Origin: Globicatella sulfidifaciens DSM 15739
Lineage (GTDB): Bacteria; Bacillota; Bacilli; Lactobacillales; Aerococcaceae
Reading direction: 5' to 3'
DNA: 64,000 bases
Assembly (NCBI RefSeq): GCF_900167405.1
Contig: NZ_FUWO01000006.1
Coordinates: 53,298-117,297, forward strand
Shown: positions 9,163-18,126 of the stretch, piece by piece
Numbering within the stretch: position 1 is the first letter of the stretch
Layout: each line of letters begins with the position of its first letter
The notes under the pieces: generated by a model
The model's database searches: none
Told to the model about the DNA's origin: nothing
Seen by the model: only the letters and a program-made list of their open reading frames with translations
Made by a program: the position numbers and the translations under genes

Positions 9163-9583
9163 CTTTCTCTAACCTATTCTTTCTCAATTCATTAGATAGT
9201 ATATTTGATAGTCGTATAAAGTATTTTTGCTCTTCTTTTGTAAAAGATTTAGACGCAATTTCAAAAATAGAAGTATGTTTTTTTTCTATGTCCTCAAGAA
9301 GTTTGTTTCCTTCATCAGTAAGTGTAGTATATAGCTCTCTGCCATCTAATTTATTAGGAAATTGTGCAATATATCCCTTAGATTTTAGACCTTTTAAAGC
9401 TTTTGATAGTTTTGTTCTTGATATTCCTAAAATAATACTTAAATCTGAGGGCAATATTTTTTCTAGTTTTTTTATCTGACTTAATATATCATATTGTAAC
9501 CACGATATATTTTTGGGATTGACTGAATTCCTTTCTGCCACCATTTCACATTGTAGTTCCATAATTGCTCTTTTTAAATCCAT
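9155..9583 (-). CDS. MarR-family transcriptional regulator
   Basis: The protein is 142 residues with a winged helix around residues 40-105. The recognition helix region is SDLSIILGISRTKLSKALKG and the wing contains DGRELYTTLTDEG, the MarR hallmark. It is the first gene of an operon with the UvrA-like ATPase. A perfect 20-base palindrome sits 16 bases upstream of its start. MarR proteins usually repress such linked resistance genes and are released by small ligands. A GAGGTG ribosome site supports the start. Confidence 0.9.
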   Translation of the reverse strand: MDLKRAIMELQCEMVAERNSVNPKNISWLQYDILSQIKKLEKILPSDLSIILGISRTKLSKALKGLKSKGYIAQFPNKLDGRELYTTLTDEGNKLLEDIEKKHTSIFEIASKSFTKEEQKYFIRLSNILSNELRKNRLEKDE

Positions 9584-9598
9584 AAATTCACCTCAAAG

Positions 9599-9618
9599 TA
9601 ATTTCTATATAGAAATTA
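9599..9618. promoter_or_regulatory. Perfect 20-bp palindrome, likely MarR operator
   Basis: The sequence TAATTTCTATATAGAAATTA is its own reverse complement. It sits immediately upstream of the marR ribosome site. It is most likely the dimer-binding operator for autorepression of the marR-uvrA-like operon. Confidence 0.75.
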
Positions 9619-9751
9619 TACCACTTTTGAAATTATTTTAAACTATTTCCAGTATCATTCTGGTAACAATTATCTATCATTTACTGTACTATCTTGTTTT
9701 ATTTGTTCTTTTTTGCCTAAAATATGCTTTATGCTTAAGTTATTTATAGAC

Positions 9752-9781
9752 AAAAAAATAAAGGCAGTCCAAAGACTGCCG
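9752..9781 (-). terminator. Rho-independent terminator (minus strand)
   Basis: Read on the minus strand, GGCAGTC and GACTGCC flank a short loop and are followed by a run of T. It follows the lysine-rich reading-frame remnant at 9786-9935, so it once ended that gene. Confidence 0.8.
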
Positions 9782-9785
9782 ATAT

Positions 9786-9935
9786 TTATCTCTCTGTACC
9801 TTTACTATGGTCTTTCTTATTTGACTTAGCTTTGTCATCTGTCTTAAAGCTTTTCATTTGCCCTAATATGGACCTTTTATCCTTATTTTGACTCTTTACC
9901 TGTTCTTTTGCTTTCAAGAGCTTCGAAGACAAAAA
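9786..9935 (-). pseudogene. C-terminal remnant of a lysine-rich protein
   Basis: On the minus strand about 47 codons stay open to a TAA and encode a lysine- and serine-rich tail (SSKLLKAKEQVKSQNKDKR and on to KDHSKGTER). The tail is followed at once by a good terminator, so this is the true 3' end of a gene whose 5' part is gone. Basic tails like this are common in relaxases and other mobilization proteins, so a relaxase C-terminus is possible, but I cannot assign it. Confidence 0.4.
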
Positions 9936-9976
9936 GAGATATTATATTAAAACAATATTTCTCTGGTACTGGGACT

Positions 9977-10065
9977 GGGACGGGACTAAAAATTTGAAAA
10001 TGTTCTATAATTAGATGGATTTAGGGATACAAGAAAAATTAGAATGTAGTATTTTGAATAGTTTG
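9977..10065. repeat. Dispersed repeat, copy 1
   Basis: The 41 bases starting GGGACGGGACTAAAAATTTG recur almost unchanged at 33055. Weaker similarity continues for about 50 more bases. It is non-coding. It could be the end of a mobile element or a recombination scar shared by two insertions. Confidence 0.6.
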
Positions 10066-10114
10066 GTATATACTATACGTTTGGAAAAGAAGAATGGGAA
10101 TAAAATAGAAGTAA

Positions 10115-10158
10115 AACAGCGACAGCCTTTTAGACAAAAGGCTTGTCGTTGTTTTTTT
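10115..10158 (+). terminator. Rho-independent terminator
   Basis: CGACAGCCTTTT and AAAAGGCTTGTCG form a long stem with a one-base bulge around AGAC, followed by seven T. No intact gene precedes it on this strand, so its own gene has been lost. Confidence 0.75.
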
Positions 10159-10266
10159 AGGCAGCCGTTAGTATCTTAAAGTAGACAACTATGATTGAGT
10201 TATATATTCTAGGACTATTGTAAAAAAAATAAACTTAATTAAATAAAATCAGAAAAGGTGAAGGAA

Positions 10267-10725
10267 ATGAAACAAATACTTGTGTTAGGTGGAACGAATT
10301 TTTTTGGTAAAAAAACTGTCCAATTACTATTAGATAAAGGCTATGACGTGACTGTTGCGACGCGAGGTAACAATCCTGTTCCGTTTGAGGGTCAGGTGCA
10401 ACATATTGTGTTAGATGCGAGCGATGCAGCTCATGCTGGTTGGCAAGCAGTTCAAGCACAACAGTGGGATGCAGTATTCGATAATATCTGTTATAACGCT
10501 GAGGATGCACGAATCCGTATTGAAAAATTTGGTCAACAATTGAAACACTATTACTTTACCTCTTCATTGGCAACCTATGCGGGAAATAAAGACGGATATG
10601 TAGAGGCGGACTTTGATCCATTAACCTATGATATTGATCCAAACAAAACGGTTGATTACGGTGAAGGCAAGCGTCAAGCAGAACAGGTTTTGTTCACCCA
10701 AGCACCTTTCCAAGTGGTAAGCTAA
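10267..10725 (+). pseudogene. NAD-dependent epimerase/dehydratase, truncated
   Basis: The frame encodes 152 residues from the ATG at 10267, chosen because AAAAGGTG lies just before it; the GTG at 10258 is part of that ribosome site. The N-terminus is a Rossmann fold with the NAD(P) motif GGTNFFGK, and a later segment YYFTSSLATYAG fits the extended SDR active-site region. Intact relatives have about 300 residues. The frame ends soon after EQVLFTQAPFQVVS, where homology stops, so the 3' half is missing. It marks a junction between host-derived and element DNA. Confidence 0.75.
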
Positions 10726-10782
10726 AGTTCGAAAAGTCGAATAACTAAATACAACTTCAAATCCAGCGAGGTGAAGCAAATA

Positions 10783-10977
10783 ATGAATTATAAAGTTTTG
10801 AAAGATAAAAAAGTAGTGATTGGATTAATTTCAGCTATGGTATTAGCAATTACTGCAATACTATTAGCAATTTACGATATTAGTTATTGGGTGTTATCTT
10901 CAGGGTTATCAATAGTGATCCTATATTCAAGTCTCGGTAGAGCTGATAGAATAATGAAAGATGATAGCAAATCGTAG
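10783..10977 (+). CDS. Small membrane protein, unknown function
   Basis: The protein is 64 residues from the ATG at 10783, with GAGGTGAAG before it. After a basic start (MNYKVLKDKKV) there are two hydrophobic helices, about residues 10-30 and 33-52, and a charged tail. No family is recognised. It lies alone between the epimerase fragment and the regulator at 11182. Confidence 0.5.
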   Translation: MNYKVLKDKKVVIGLISAMVLAITAILLAIYDISYWVLSSGLSIVILYSSLGRADRIMKDDSKS

Positions 10978-11181
10978 ATAATGATAAATTCATTTCTTGA
11001 AGGATTACTTCTTGTTTTTATATAAGGGCAAGAAATAAAAAATAAATTTCCGATAGCCCATGACTCTACAGTAGAGTTGTGGATTTTCTTTTGCTTGCTG
11101 ATTATAATAATATTTTAATAACTATTGTGTTTATCAACCAAATGGTTTATAATATTCTTAGCGTAAACTTGGAGGTGCTGT

Positions 11182-11406
11182 ATGACTACGGCAGAAATGA
11201 TTAAAGAACTGTGTGAGCAAATGAATATAAGTGTTTCCGAACTTGCTAGACGTATTGGCCAGACTCCACAGAATTTCAATAAAAAATTACAACGAGAAAC
11301 GGTAACCTTGGATGAGTTGAAAGTCATTGCTGATGTGCTAGGTGTCAAGTTTGTGCAGGCATTTATTTTACCAGATGGAGAAGAAATAAAAATATCTAAC
11401 GAATAA
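11182..11406 (+). CDS. Small XRE-family HTH regulator
   Basis: The 74-residue protein is almost entirely a Cro/cI helix-turn-helix. The motif runs through VSELARRIGQTPQNFNKKL, followed by LDELKVIADVLGV. The ribosome site is GGAGGTG. It opens a run of co-directional genes reaching to 16.4 kb, with 15 bases to the next gene, so it probably controls that block. Single-domain regulators of this kind are common at the head of defence or conjugative modules. Confidence 0.8.
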   Translation: MTTAEMIKELCEQMNISVSELARRIGQTPQNFNKKLQRETVTLDELKVIADVLGVKFVQAFILPDGEEIKISNE

Positions 11407-11421
11407 AGGAGGCAGTCAAAT

Positions 11422-12090
11422 ATGATGATTAGTCCGGAAAGTTACTATGAAGAGTATCTCAAAGGAAAAACAAAAGAAGAAATAATGACCGCCATCCGAG
11501 GACTTAAGCAAGAAATAGGTCACCTCAAAAATTCTATGGAAAACCCGTATAATGACATTAAAACTGTTATGCATCCAAGTGAAGATACCCGCCTTCATTG
11601 GAGCCGTAAATATTTGGATAAAGCCAAGCAAGCCTATGTTGAGGCTGGCGGAACATACACTTTATCAAAGTCTGAAGAAAAGGCAGCCGATTTTGATGCG
11701 AACATAAATGCTATCTGCAATATCACCTTTAATATTGGTGGTTACTTTGGCGGTTATAGCACCTATATTGTAGAGTTATCCGAAGAAATGAAAGCGTATA
11801 CAAAGTTATGGGAAGATGAAGAACCGCTTTTATTATTGGATGATAATGAGGAGCCATTTACAAAGAATAGCTACATTGGGGCACTTAAGGAACTTCATAT
11901 CGGTGAGTGGCGAAGACATTATACAACTAAACGCTTCGGATACATAGTACTTGATGGAACACAGTGGGAGTTGGAATTTGAATATAGTAATGGCCATAAG
12001 CCAGTAAGATTTGATGGCGATAACTCTTACCCTTATAACTTTGATAAGTTCCAGAGACTATTTGGCATTGATGTTACTGAAGAGGATTAG
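11422..12090 (+). CDS. Uncharacterised 222-residue protein of accessory islands
   Basis: I do not recognise a domain. The N-terminal 60 residues are helical and charged (EEYLKGKTKEEIMTAIRGLK). A glycine- and tyrosine-rich stretch (NIGGYFGGYSTYIVELS) and a C-terminal part rich in aromatic and acidic residues follow. There is no signal peptide or membrane segment. AAAGGAGG precedes the start. It follows the regulator by 15 bases and precedes the DUF6508 gene by one base, so it belongs to the same transcription unit. Confidence 0.6.
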   Translation: MMISPESYYEEYLKGKTKEEIMTAIRGLKQEIGHLKNSMENPYNDIKTVMHPSEDTRLHWSRKYLDKAKQAYVEAGGTYTLSKSEEKAADFDANINAICNITFNIGGYFGGYSTYIVELSEEMKAYTKLWEDEEPLLLLDDNEEPFTKNSYIGALKELHIGEWRRHYTTKRFGYIVLDGTQWELEFEYSNGHKPVRFDGDNSYPYNFDKFQRLFGIDVTEED

Positions 12091-12091
12091 G

Positions 12092-12502
12092 ATGAGTAAA
12101 TTCGATATTTTGATAAAATATCTATCTATGATTTAGACATACAGTCTTGGAGAATGGTTTATTGATAAAGAAAACGATGGAACACCAGAACATCCAATAC
12201 AGATGCCTTGTGTGCGGTATTCCGAAATGGTGAGCAACTTTATTGACGATGTTTATACCTTCGAAGAAAGCAATAAAGATATGGAGCTTACTCGCTATGG
12301 GGATATTCTCAAAGAAAATGGTCTTGAATGGGGAACCGACTCTATGAAAGATGCTGACGTTTCAAGCTTAAATGCACAGTGTGTGCTTGCGCTTCTTATG
12401 GGTGCAGTAAGAGCTGAGCGTTTCTGTGATGGTGCATTACTAGATTTCTTTAAAAGTGGCTACATATTGAAGTGGCTTGAAAGATTACAAAACATAGAGT
12501 AA
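12092..12502 (+). pseudogene. DUF6508-type protein with in-frame TAG stop
   Basis: An ATG two bases after the previous gene opens MSKFDILIKYLSMI and hits TAG at 12134-12136. The same frame then continues without a break as TYSLGEWFIDKENDGTPEHP and on to the TAA at 12500. The whole reads as a 136-residue protein resembling the DUF6508 family, interrupted by one nonsense codon. A shorter product from the ATG at 12203 has no good ribosome site. The gene is either a recent pseudogene or the base is an error. Confidence 0.7.
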
Positions 12503-12516
12503 GGAGGCATCTGAAT

Positions 12517-15106
12517 ATGAATGAGTTACAATCTCTTTCTCAGATATTCCAAAATAAATTATTTAGAATTCCGGATTATCAGAGAGGTTACGCTTGGCAG
12601 GATTCACAGCTGCGTGATTTTTGGGAAGATTTGATTAACCTTCAATCTGATAGAAATCATTACACTGGCTTGTTATCGATGAAGGTTCTGAGCAAGGATG
12701 AAGCAAAAAAACTTGATACAGATGATAAGTGGCTTTTGGATAGTGGTTTCAGACCATATCATATTGTCGACGGACAGCAGCGTCTTACAACATTTGTTAT
12801 CCTGCTGAATGAAATAGTGGAGTTTATTGCTTCTCTTCCTGAGAACGAAAGCAAACCGGATGAAAATATATATCTTGGATATGAGAATCTGAAAGATATA
12901 AAGGCAAAGTATATCTGCAGAAAAAGACCGCCAGAGGGATTTATTATTACATATCTCTTCGGATATGAGAATGACAATCCTAGCGCTGAATATCTCAAGC
13001 ATAAAATATTCGGCGAGAAGTTTGGTGGAACGTTAAAAGAAACCTATTATACAAAGAACCTGCTTTATGCAAAGCGATTCTTCAATAAAGAAATTACCGC
13101 TTTTTATGAAAAAGGTGGTATGGACGGTATTGCTGAACTGTATAGAAAACTTACACTTCGATTCATGTTCAACATTCATGAAATTGAAGACGACTACGAT
13201 GTCTTTGTTGCCTTCGAAACAATGAATAATAGAGGTAAGCGTTTAACAAATCTGGAGTTACTAAAGAACAGATTGATTTACCTTACTACATTGTATGACC
13301 GTTCTATTTTGGACGAAATTAATGAAGCAGCACTGCGTGAGAAAATAAATAAAGCCTGGAAAGAGGTTTATTATCAGCTTGGTAGAAATGAAAATACTCC
13401 GCTGTCTGATGATGAGTTTTTGAGAGCGCATTGGATTATGTACTTCTCATATTCTCGTAAAAAAGGCGATGATTACATTAAGTTCCTGCTGCGCAAATTC
13501 TCCCATAAATCCATTTTTATGAATTTTGCTGAGAACGAAACGCCTGTGGAGGATGACACAATCCCTGTTGTAGTTGATGATGAGGATACAGATGATCCAT
13601 CTGACGTTCAGGAAAATGAAGCAGTAGAAATGGCGCCAGGTTTCCTTGCACCAAAGGAAATCGCAGACTACGTAAATAGCCTTAATGAAACGGCAGAATA
13701 CTGGTATTACACGTATTATCCAGAAGAGTGCAATACAATCTCAAAAGAAGAAAAAGTATGGATTGGTAGACTTAACCGTATAGGTATTGGCTATTTTAGA
13801 CCGCTAGTAGCAGTGTCATTGATTCCTAGTGTCGGCGCTACAGCGGAAGAACGAATCAATTTTTATAAAGCTGTGGAAAGATTTATTTTTATTGATTTTC
13901 GTATGGCTATGTACCAGTCCAGTTATCAGAGCAGTGAATTTTACCGTAATGCGCGTAAGGTTTATAACAACGAAATGAAACTAACAGAAGTGGCAGCACT
14001 TCTGAATGAAATTGCAGATGCCGATGCGCCAAGTGCTATTCAGGTGTTTGTAACAAAAATGAATAAGCGCTTTATTTCAAACGATGGCTTCTATAGCTGG
14101 AGAGATTTGAAATACTTCTTATATGAATATGAGTATTCACTCGTATCTCAATATAAAATCGAAAAAACTGCAATGGGCTGACTTAACGAAGGTTGTAAAG
14201 GACCAGGTTACAGTGGAACACATCCTTCCTCAGACGCCAACAAAGGCTTATTGGAAAAATCAGTTCAGACAGTTTACTGCAGAAGAAATAAAAACACTTT
14301 CTGCGACACTTGGTAATATGCTGCCTCTTTCCCAGAGCATCAATTCCAGATTACAAAATGATAGCTTTGAAGAAAAGAAAAATCGTGGGTATTATAACGG
14401 TTCTCATTCCGAAATTGAGGTCAGCAAAGAGTCTGATTGGGATGCAAACAAAATATATGAGCGTGGCATAAAACTTCTTCATTTTATGGAAGAACGCTGG
14501 AATTTCAAGTTTGCAAGCCAGGAACAGATGGAAGAGCTACTGCATATTTCTTTTGTGAATGATGGCAGAGATATTCCGCCAGAGCTGATCGAAGAAGAAT
14601 CAAGTGCTGAAGAAATTGTAGTTCCATCTGATATTTCGGATGATGATTTGAAGCTGCAGTTCTGGACAAAGGCGCTTCCTGTTATTGTTGATGCATTCGG
14701 TGGTAACAGTACATATTCGAATGTATCTCCATCAACGAGAAGTACATTAGATGGCTTCGTTGGCATTGGTGGCATCAATCTGTATTGTACAATGAGATTA
14801 AGAAAGCATACCTTAAGTGCAAATATATGGATTGATGTTAAGAATAGAGAAAAGAACAAGAAAATCTTTGATGTTATGTTTGCAAGAAAAGATAACATCG
14901 AAAAAATAGTTCCTTACGCCATTGGGTGGAATCGTGGTGTCAAACGTTCTTCTACAGTAAATGTAGAGATAGAGAATGTTGACTTTAACGATACAGGTAG
15001 ATGGCCGGAGCTGATTGATTTCTTGGCAACAACATGTGTCGCATTAAAATCGGAATTGATAACTGCGTGTGCAGATGAACTGCATGCAGTCATTGATGGG
15101 GATTAA
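12517..15106 (+). pseudogene. GmrSD-type restriction enzyme (DUF262-DUF1524-DUF4268), split by one-base frameshift
   Basis: The first frame (12517-14181) carries the DUF262/GmrS domain with FRIPDYQRGYAW and the ParB-like VDGQQRLTT motif. The second frame (from about 14160 to 15106) carries the DUF1524/GmrD HNH nuclease region (VEHILPQ) and a C-terminal DUF4268-like domain. The break falls in a run of six A at 14162-14167. Five A would read through as EKLQWADL into the nuclease, giving about 862 residues. GmrSD enzymes are type IV systems that cut modified phage DNA. A and B parts may be made separately, the gene may be dead, or the run may be a phase switch. Confidence 0.8.
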
Positions 15107-15179
15107 GCGGAATAGTTAGTTCGCGAAAATTACAAGGTATGTAATGAAATCTAATACATATCTAGGAAGGAGAATGATT

Positions 15180-16397
15180 ATGGCAGATATTATAAAAATG
15201 CCTAATTCAGAAATGGCACCGTCAGATGAAATAAAAGAAACAGCATTAATTGAAATTGCAGATGGTTTATTATTTGACGCTCGTGCAAATATAGCAGAAC
15301 AGAAATCACTGAGTGTTCCTATTGCGGAGTTGGCTACGCTTGGTGCCGGTGTATCATCATTAATGCCAGCGCTTAGGACAGTAACACAGACAACAACTAT
15401 TAATACAACGGGTCTTTATCAATTGGCTAATGCCGCAGTTGGAGATACGTTGAAGGTTGCTAGTAACGGTAATTTCTGGGGTGCATTCAAAACAGCAGAT
15501 GGTGCATCGAAGTTTGCACAGCTCCAGTCGGCTGGCCCATTGACCGCAACAACTCAGTCTGTAGCAGCGATAAATCCGGCTACAATGATGATGGCGGTTG
15601 CGTTGTTCTCTGTTGAACAGAAGCTTGGTGAAATTGAGAAAATGCAGAAGCAGATAATTTCATTCTTGGAAATTGAAAAAGAATCTGAGATAGAAGCTGA
15701 CGTTGAAACGCTATCTAACATTATCGCTAAGTATAAGCTAAATTGGGATAATGAGCATTTTGTGGCTAGTAATCATAAACTGGTATTGGATATTCAAAGA
15801 ACTGCGCGTAAAAATATGAATGGGTACCAGAAAAAAGTTGATGAAGTGCTTAATTCGAAAAAGCCTGTTGTTGTACAAAATCAGGTGAATTCTACACTTA
15901 GGGACTTACAGAAAAAATTCAAATACTACAGACTTTCCTTATACACATTCTCAATGGCATCCATGATGGAGATTATGTTGAGTGGTAATTTTAAGGAAGA
16001 ATATATCACTGGTATTAAAGAAGAAATAGAAAAGCTTTCGTCAGTGTATAGAGATTTATTTGGCCAGTGCTCGCTTTATCTTGAAAAGATAAGCGGAGTA
16101 TCGGTAGAAGTAAATGTGCTGAAGGGAATCGGAACTGCAAGCAAGGCTGTAGGAAAGTTCATTCGTAGCATTCCACTTGTTAAGGAAGGCCAGGTTGATG
16201 AATTCTTACAGGATAGTGGTAAGCATATCAAATCAAATGCAAAAGAAATAGAGATGAGTGCAATTACTGCTTTTGCGGAAATCAGCAATCCTGAAACACG
16301 TGTGTTTATAGACAGAATGGAAGATATGATACAGATTTATAATCACACAGAGAGAATCTGCTTTGATGATAAGAAGATTTATCTAATTGCAGGCTAG
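15180..16397 (+). CDS. Uncharacterised 405-residue protein with hydrophobic central segment
   Basis: The start is the ATG at 15180, seven bases after AGGAAGGAG. The N-terminal third is small-residue and Thr-rich (VTQTTTINTTGLYQLANAAV). A hydrophobic stretch (NPATMMMAVALFSVEQ) follows near residues 140-155 and leads into long charged helices with coiled-coil character. It has no recognised domain and no signal peptide. It follows the GmrSD-like gene on the same strand, 73 bases downstream. A membrane-acting effector of a defence operon is possible on shape alone. Confidence 0.6.
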   Translation: MADIIKMPNSEMAPSDEIKETALIEIADGLLFDARANIAEQKSLSVPIAELATLGAGVSSLMPALRTVTQTTTINTTGLYQLANAAVGDTLKVASNGNFWGAFKTADGASKFAQLQSAGPLTATTQSVAAINPATMMMAVALFSVEQKLGEIEKMQKQIISFLEIEKESEIEADVETLSNIIAKYKLNWDNEHFVASNHKLVLDIQRTARKNMNGYQKKVDEVLNSKKPVVVQNQVNSTLRDLQKKFKYYRLSLYTFSMASMMEIMLSGNFKEEYITGIKEEIEKLSSVYRDLFGQCSLYLEKISGVSVEVNVLKGIGTASKAVGKFIRSIPLVKEGQVDEFLQDSGKHIKSNAKEIEMSAITAFAEISNPETRVFIDRMEDMIQIYNHTERICFDDKKIYLIAG

Positions 16398-16494
16398 ATA
16401 CACATTAACGATTTTAAAAGCTAACGTTGAAATGTGCTCGATATGTTTTCGTAAACGGACAGGCGGTACAGACGTACTTCCTGTCGTATCGAGC

Positions 16495-16536
16495 CATGTG
16501 GAGTGTGTAGTATTGATTGAAAAAATTAAGGAGTAA
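16495..16536 (+). repeat. rumA/rlmD 3'-end remnant (copy 1)
   Basis: The 14 codons read HVECVVLIEKIKE and stop. HVE[TC]VVLL is the C-terminal signature of the 23S rRNA uracil methyltransferase RlmD/RumA. The first 23 bases match the copy at 20556 at 20 positions. The rum gene 3' end is a known integration site for streptococcal elements that use large serine recombinases. A remnant of such a recombinase begins about 100 bases downstream. Confidence 0.55.
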
Positions 16537-16645
16537 ATTGCATAAGGACGGTGTTTCTGAACGTTTGATGAATGTCTAGAGACCTCATTTTTGCTTTAAA
16601 AAGTAGAAATCTTGCCCACAAGATGATTTGCCGAGGTAAAATAGG

Positions 16646-17425
16646 GAATGGTATACGGTTGACTGTTTAACCAAGCAGAGAGTTCCTAATGATGGGACGG
16701 TTCCTCAATTTTATATCGAGGATAATCATGAGCCGATTGTCTCTAAAGACATCTTTCATCTGGCAAAGAAGGAAAAAGCCAGACGAAGTAATCTTTATTC
16801 AGGAAAACGAAAGAATAAGCGGCTCTACCAAGGAAAGTATGCTTTATCTGGTAAAGTCATCTGTGACTGTTGTGGTGAAATTTTTAGACGGGTCAAGTGG
16901 AACAGTCGAGGCAGTAAAGCGGTGGTTTGGCGGTGTGTCGCCCGCATGGATAACCCTTCTAAGTGCCAGGCTCGAACCGTTAAAGAAGATATGTTGCATG
17001 AAGTGATTGTTGAAGTCATTAATTCCTTGATTGAGGATAGTGACTACTTAGATACATTAGAAATGAACATCAAAGAAGTCTTGAATCAAAAATACGATGA
17101 AACAGTTGAGGACGTTGATGATCAGCTTCATGAATTGCAGAAGCAACTGTACATAAATGGAAACGAAAAAGATGAATACGAACGATTAGTGGAACAAATC
17201 TATGACTTGAGAGAGAAGAAATAAGCTTTGTTGATTACGAATGCGACTAATGAAGATAAGCGTAGGAGATTAGCAGATATCAAAGCCTTCTTCAAAGGGC
17301 AGCACATTAAGCTGGAGGAATATGATGAAAGCTTGGTTAATCGGTTGATGGAGGAAGTGCGTGTTAAGGAAGATAGCCTTGAAGTGAAACTTAAGACAGG
17401 AGAAATCATTACAATAGAAAAATAA
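16646..17425 (+). pseudogene. Large serine recombinase, C-terminal remnant
   Basis: From about 16646 one frame reads YTVDCLTKQRVPNDGTVPQF and YIEDNHEPIVSKD, the recombinase domain linker. A zinc ribbon with CDCCGEIFRR and later WRCVAR and KCQAR follows, then a long coiled coil. A TAA at 17222-17224 breaks the coiled coil, but the same frame resumes at once (ALLITNATNEDKRRR) to 17425. The N-terminal catalytic domain with the active serine is absent. TnpX/TndX-type proteins of conjugative elements have this layout. Confidence 0.85.
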
Positions 17426-17426
17426 A

Positions 17427-17480
17427 AGAGACATAGAACTATGTGTAGAATGGGAATGGTGTAGTTCTGTGTCTCTCTTT
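17427..17480 (+). terminator. Terminator after the serine recombinase remnant
   Basis: AGAGACATAGAACTA pairs with TAGTTCTGTGTCTCT across a 24-base loop and is followed by CTTTTTATG. It is a convincing intrinsic terminator for the recombinase gene. Confidence 0.75.
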
Positions 17481-17673
17481 TTATGATATGCAGAAATAGT
17501 CTCTTTTGAATTTATTTGGTGTAAACCTACAGCGAGCTTTTCTTATATGAATAAATTGAACAAAAATAATAAAATCATTTGTGTAATTCGAGGACAAATA
17601 GGTATTAACCTTTTAGTAAATTTTCTTTCAGGCGGAAGGTGCCCTCTGATTCTGTTATTTGTTAATAAAATGC

Positions 17674-17732
17674 TTGACACAAGAAACTCAAACCTGTACA
17701 CTTTGTGTATGTGGTATATATACACAAAGTGT
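17674..17732 (+). promoter_or_regulatory. Promoter with GntR/YtrA-type operator
   Basis: TTGACA at 17674-17679 and TACACT at 17697-17702 are 17 bases apart. The -10 box lies inside the left arm of a long inverted repeat: ACACTTTGTGTA at 17698-17709 and TACACAAAGTGT at 17721-17732. Binding by the GntR protein encoded directly downstream would block transcription, so the operon is probably autorepressed. Confidence 0.85.
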
Positions 17733-17748
17733 GAAGGAAAGAAGTTAA

Positions 17749-18123
17749 ATGATTAATATTAATCTTTCGAAATTTTCTAAAGTCCCATTGTACGAACAGA
17801 TAATAAAAGAAATTAAGCGTAACATTATATCTGGTGAATTAAAGGAAAAAGAACGATTACCATCTATTAGACAGTTGGCTAAAGATTTAGAAGTTAGTGT
17901 TATTACTGTTAAAAAAGCATACGAAAATTTAGAACAAGAAAAATTTCTGATGTCCATCCCAAGTCAAGGAACGTATGTAGCCGATTTGGATATTGATTTG
18001 ATTGAAAGAAAAATTCTAGCAGAAATAGATGCGGGTATCGAACAAGTTATTATAAAAGCAAAAAGTATAGGCCTAAGTTCTGAAGAAATAGTTCAACGCT
18101 TCAGTGAAAAAGTGGAGGAATAA
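17749..18123 (+). CDS. GntR-family regulator (YtrA subfamily)
   Basis: The protein is 124 residues. Residues 8-75 are the GntR winged helix, with the conserved PLYEQI start, LPSIRQLAKDLEVSVITVKKA and the GTYVAD wing. The C-terminal effector part is only about 50 residues, as in the YtrA subfamily that controls ABC transporters. It is three bases from the next gene. Its operator overlaps its own promoter. In Bacillus and Staphylococcus such operons respond to cell-wall-active or membrane-active peptides. Confidence 0.9.
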   Translation: MININLSKFSKVPLYEQIIKEIKRNIISGELKEKERLPSIRQLAKDLEVSVITVKKAYENLEQEKFLMSIPSQGTYVADLDIDLIERKILAEIDAGIEQVIIKAKSIGLSSEEIVQRFSEKVEE

Positions 18124-18126
18124 AAA

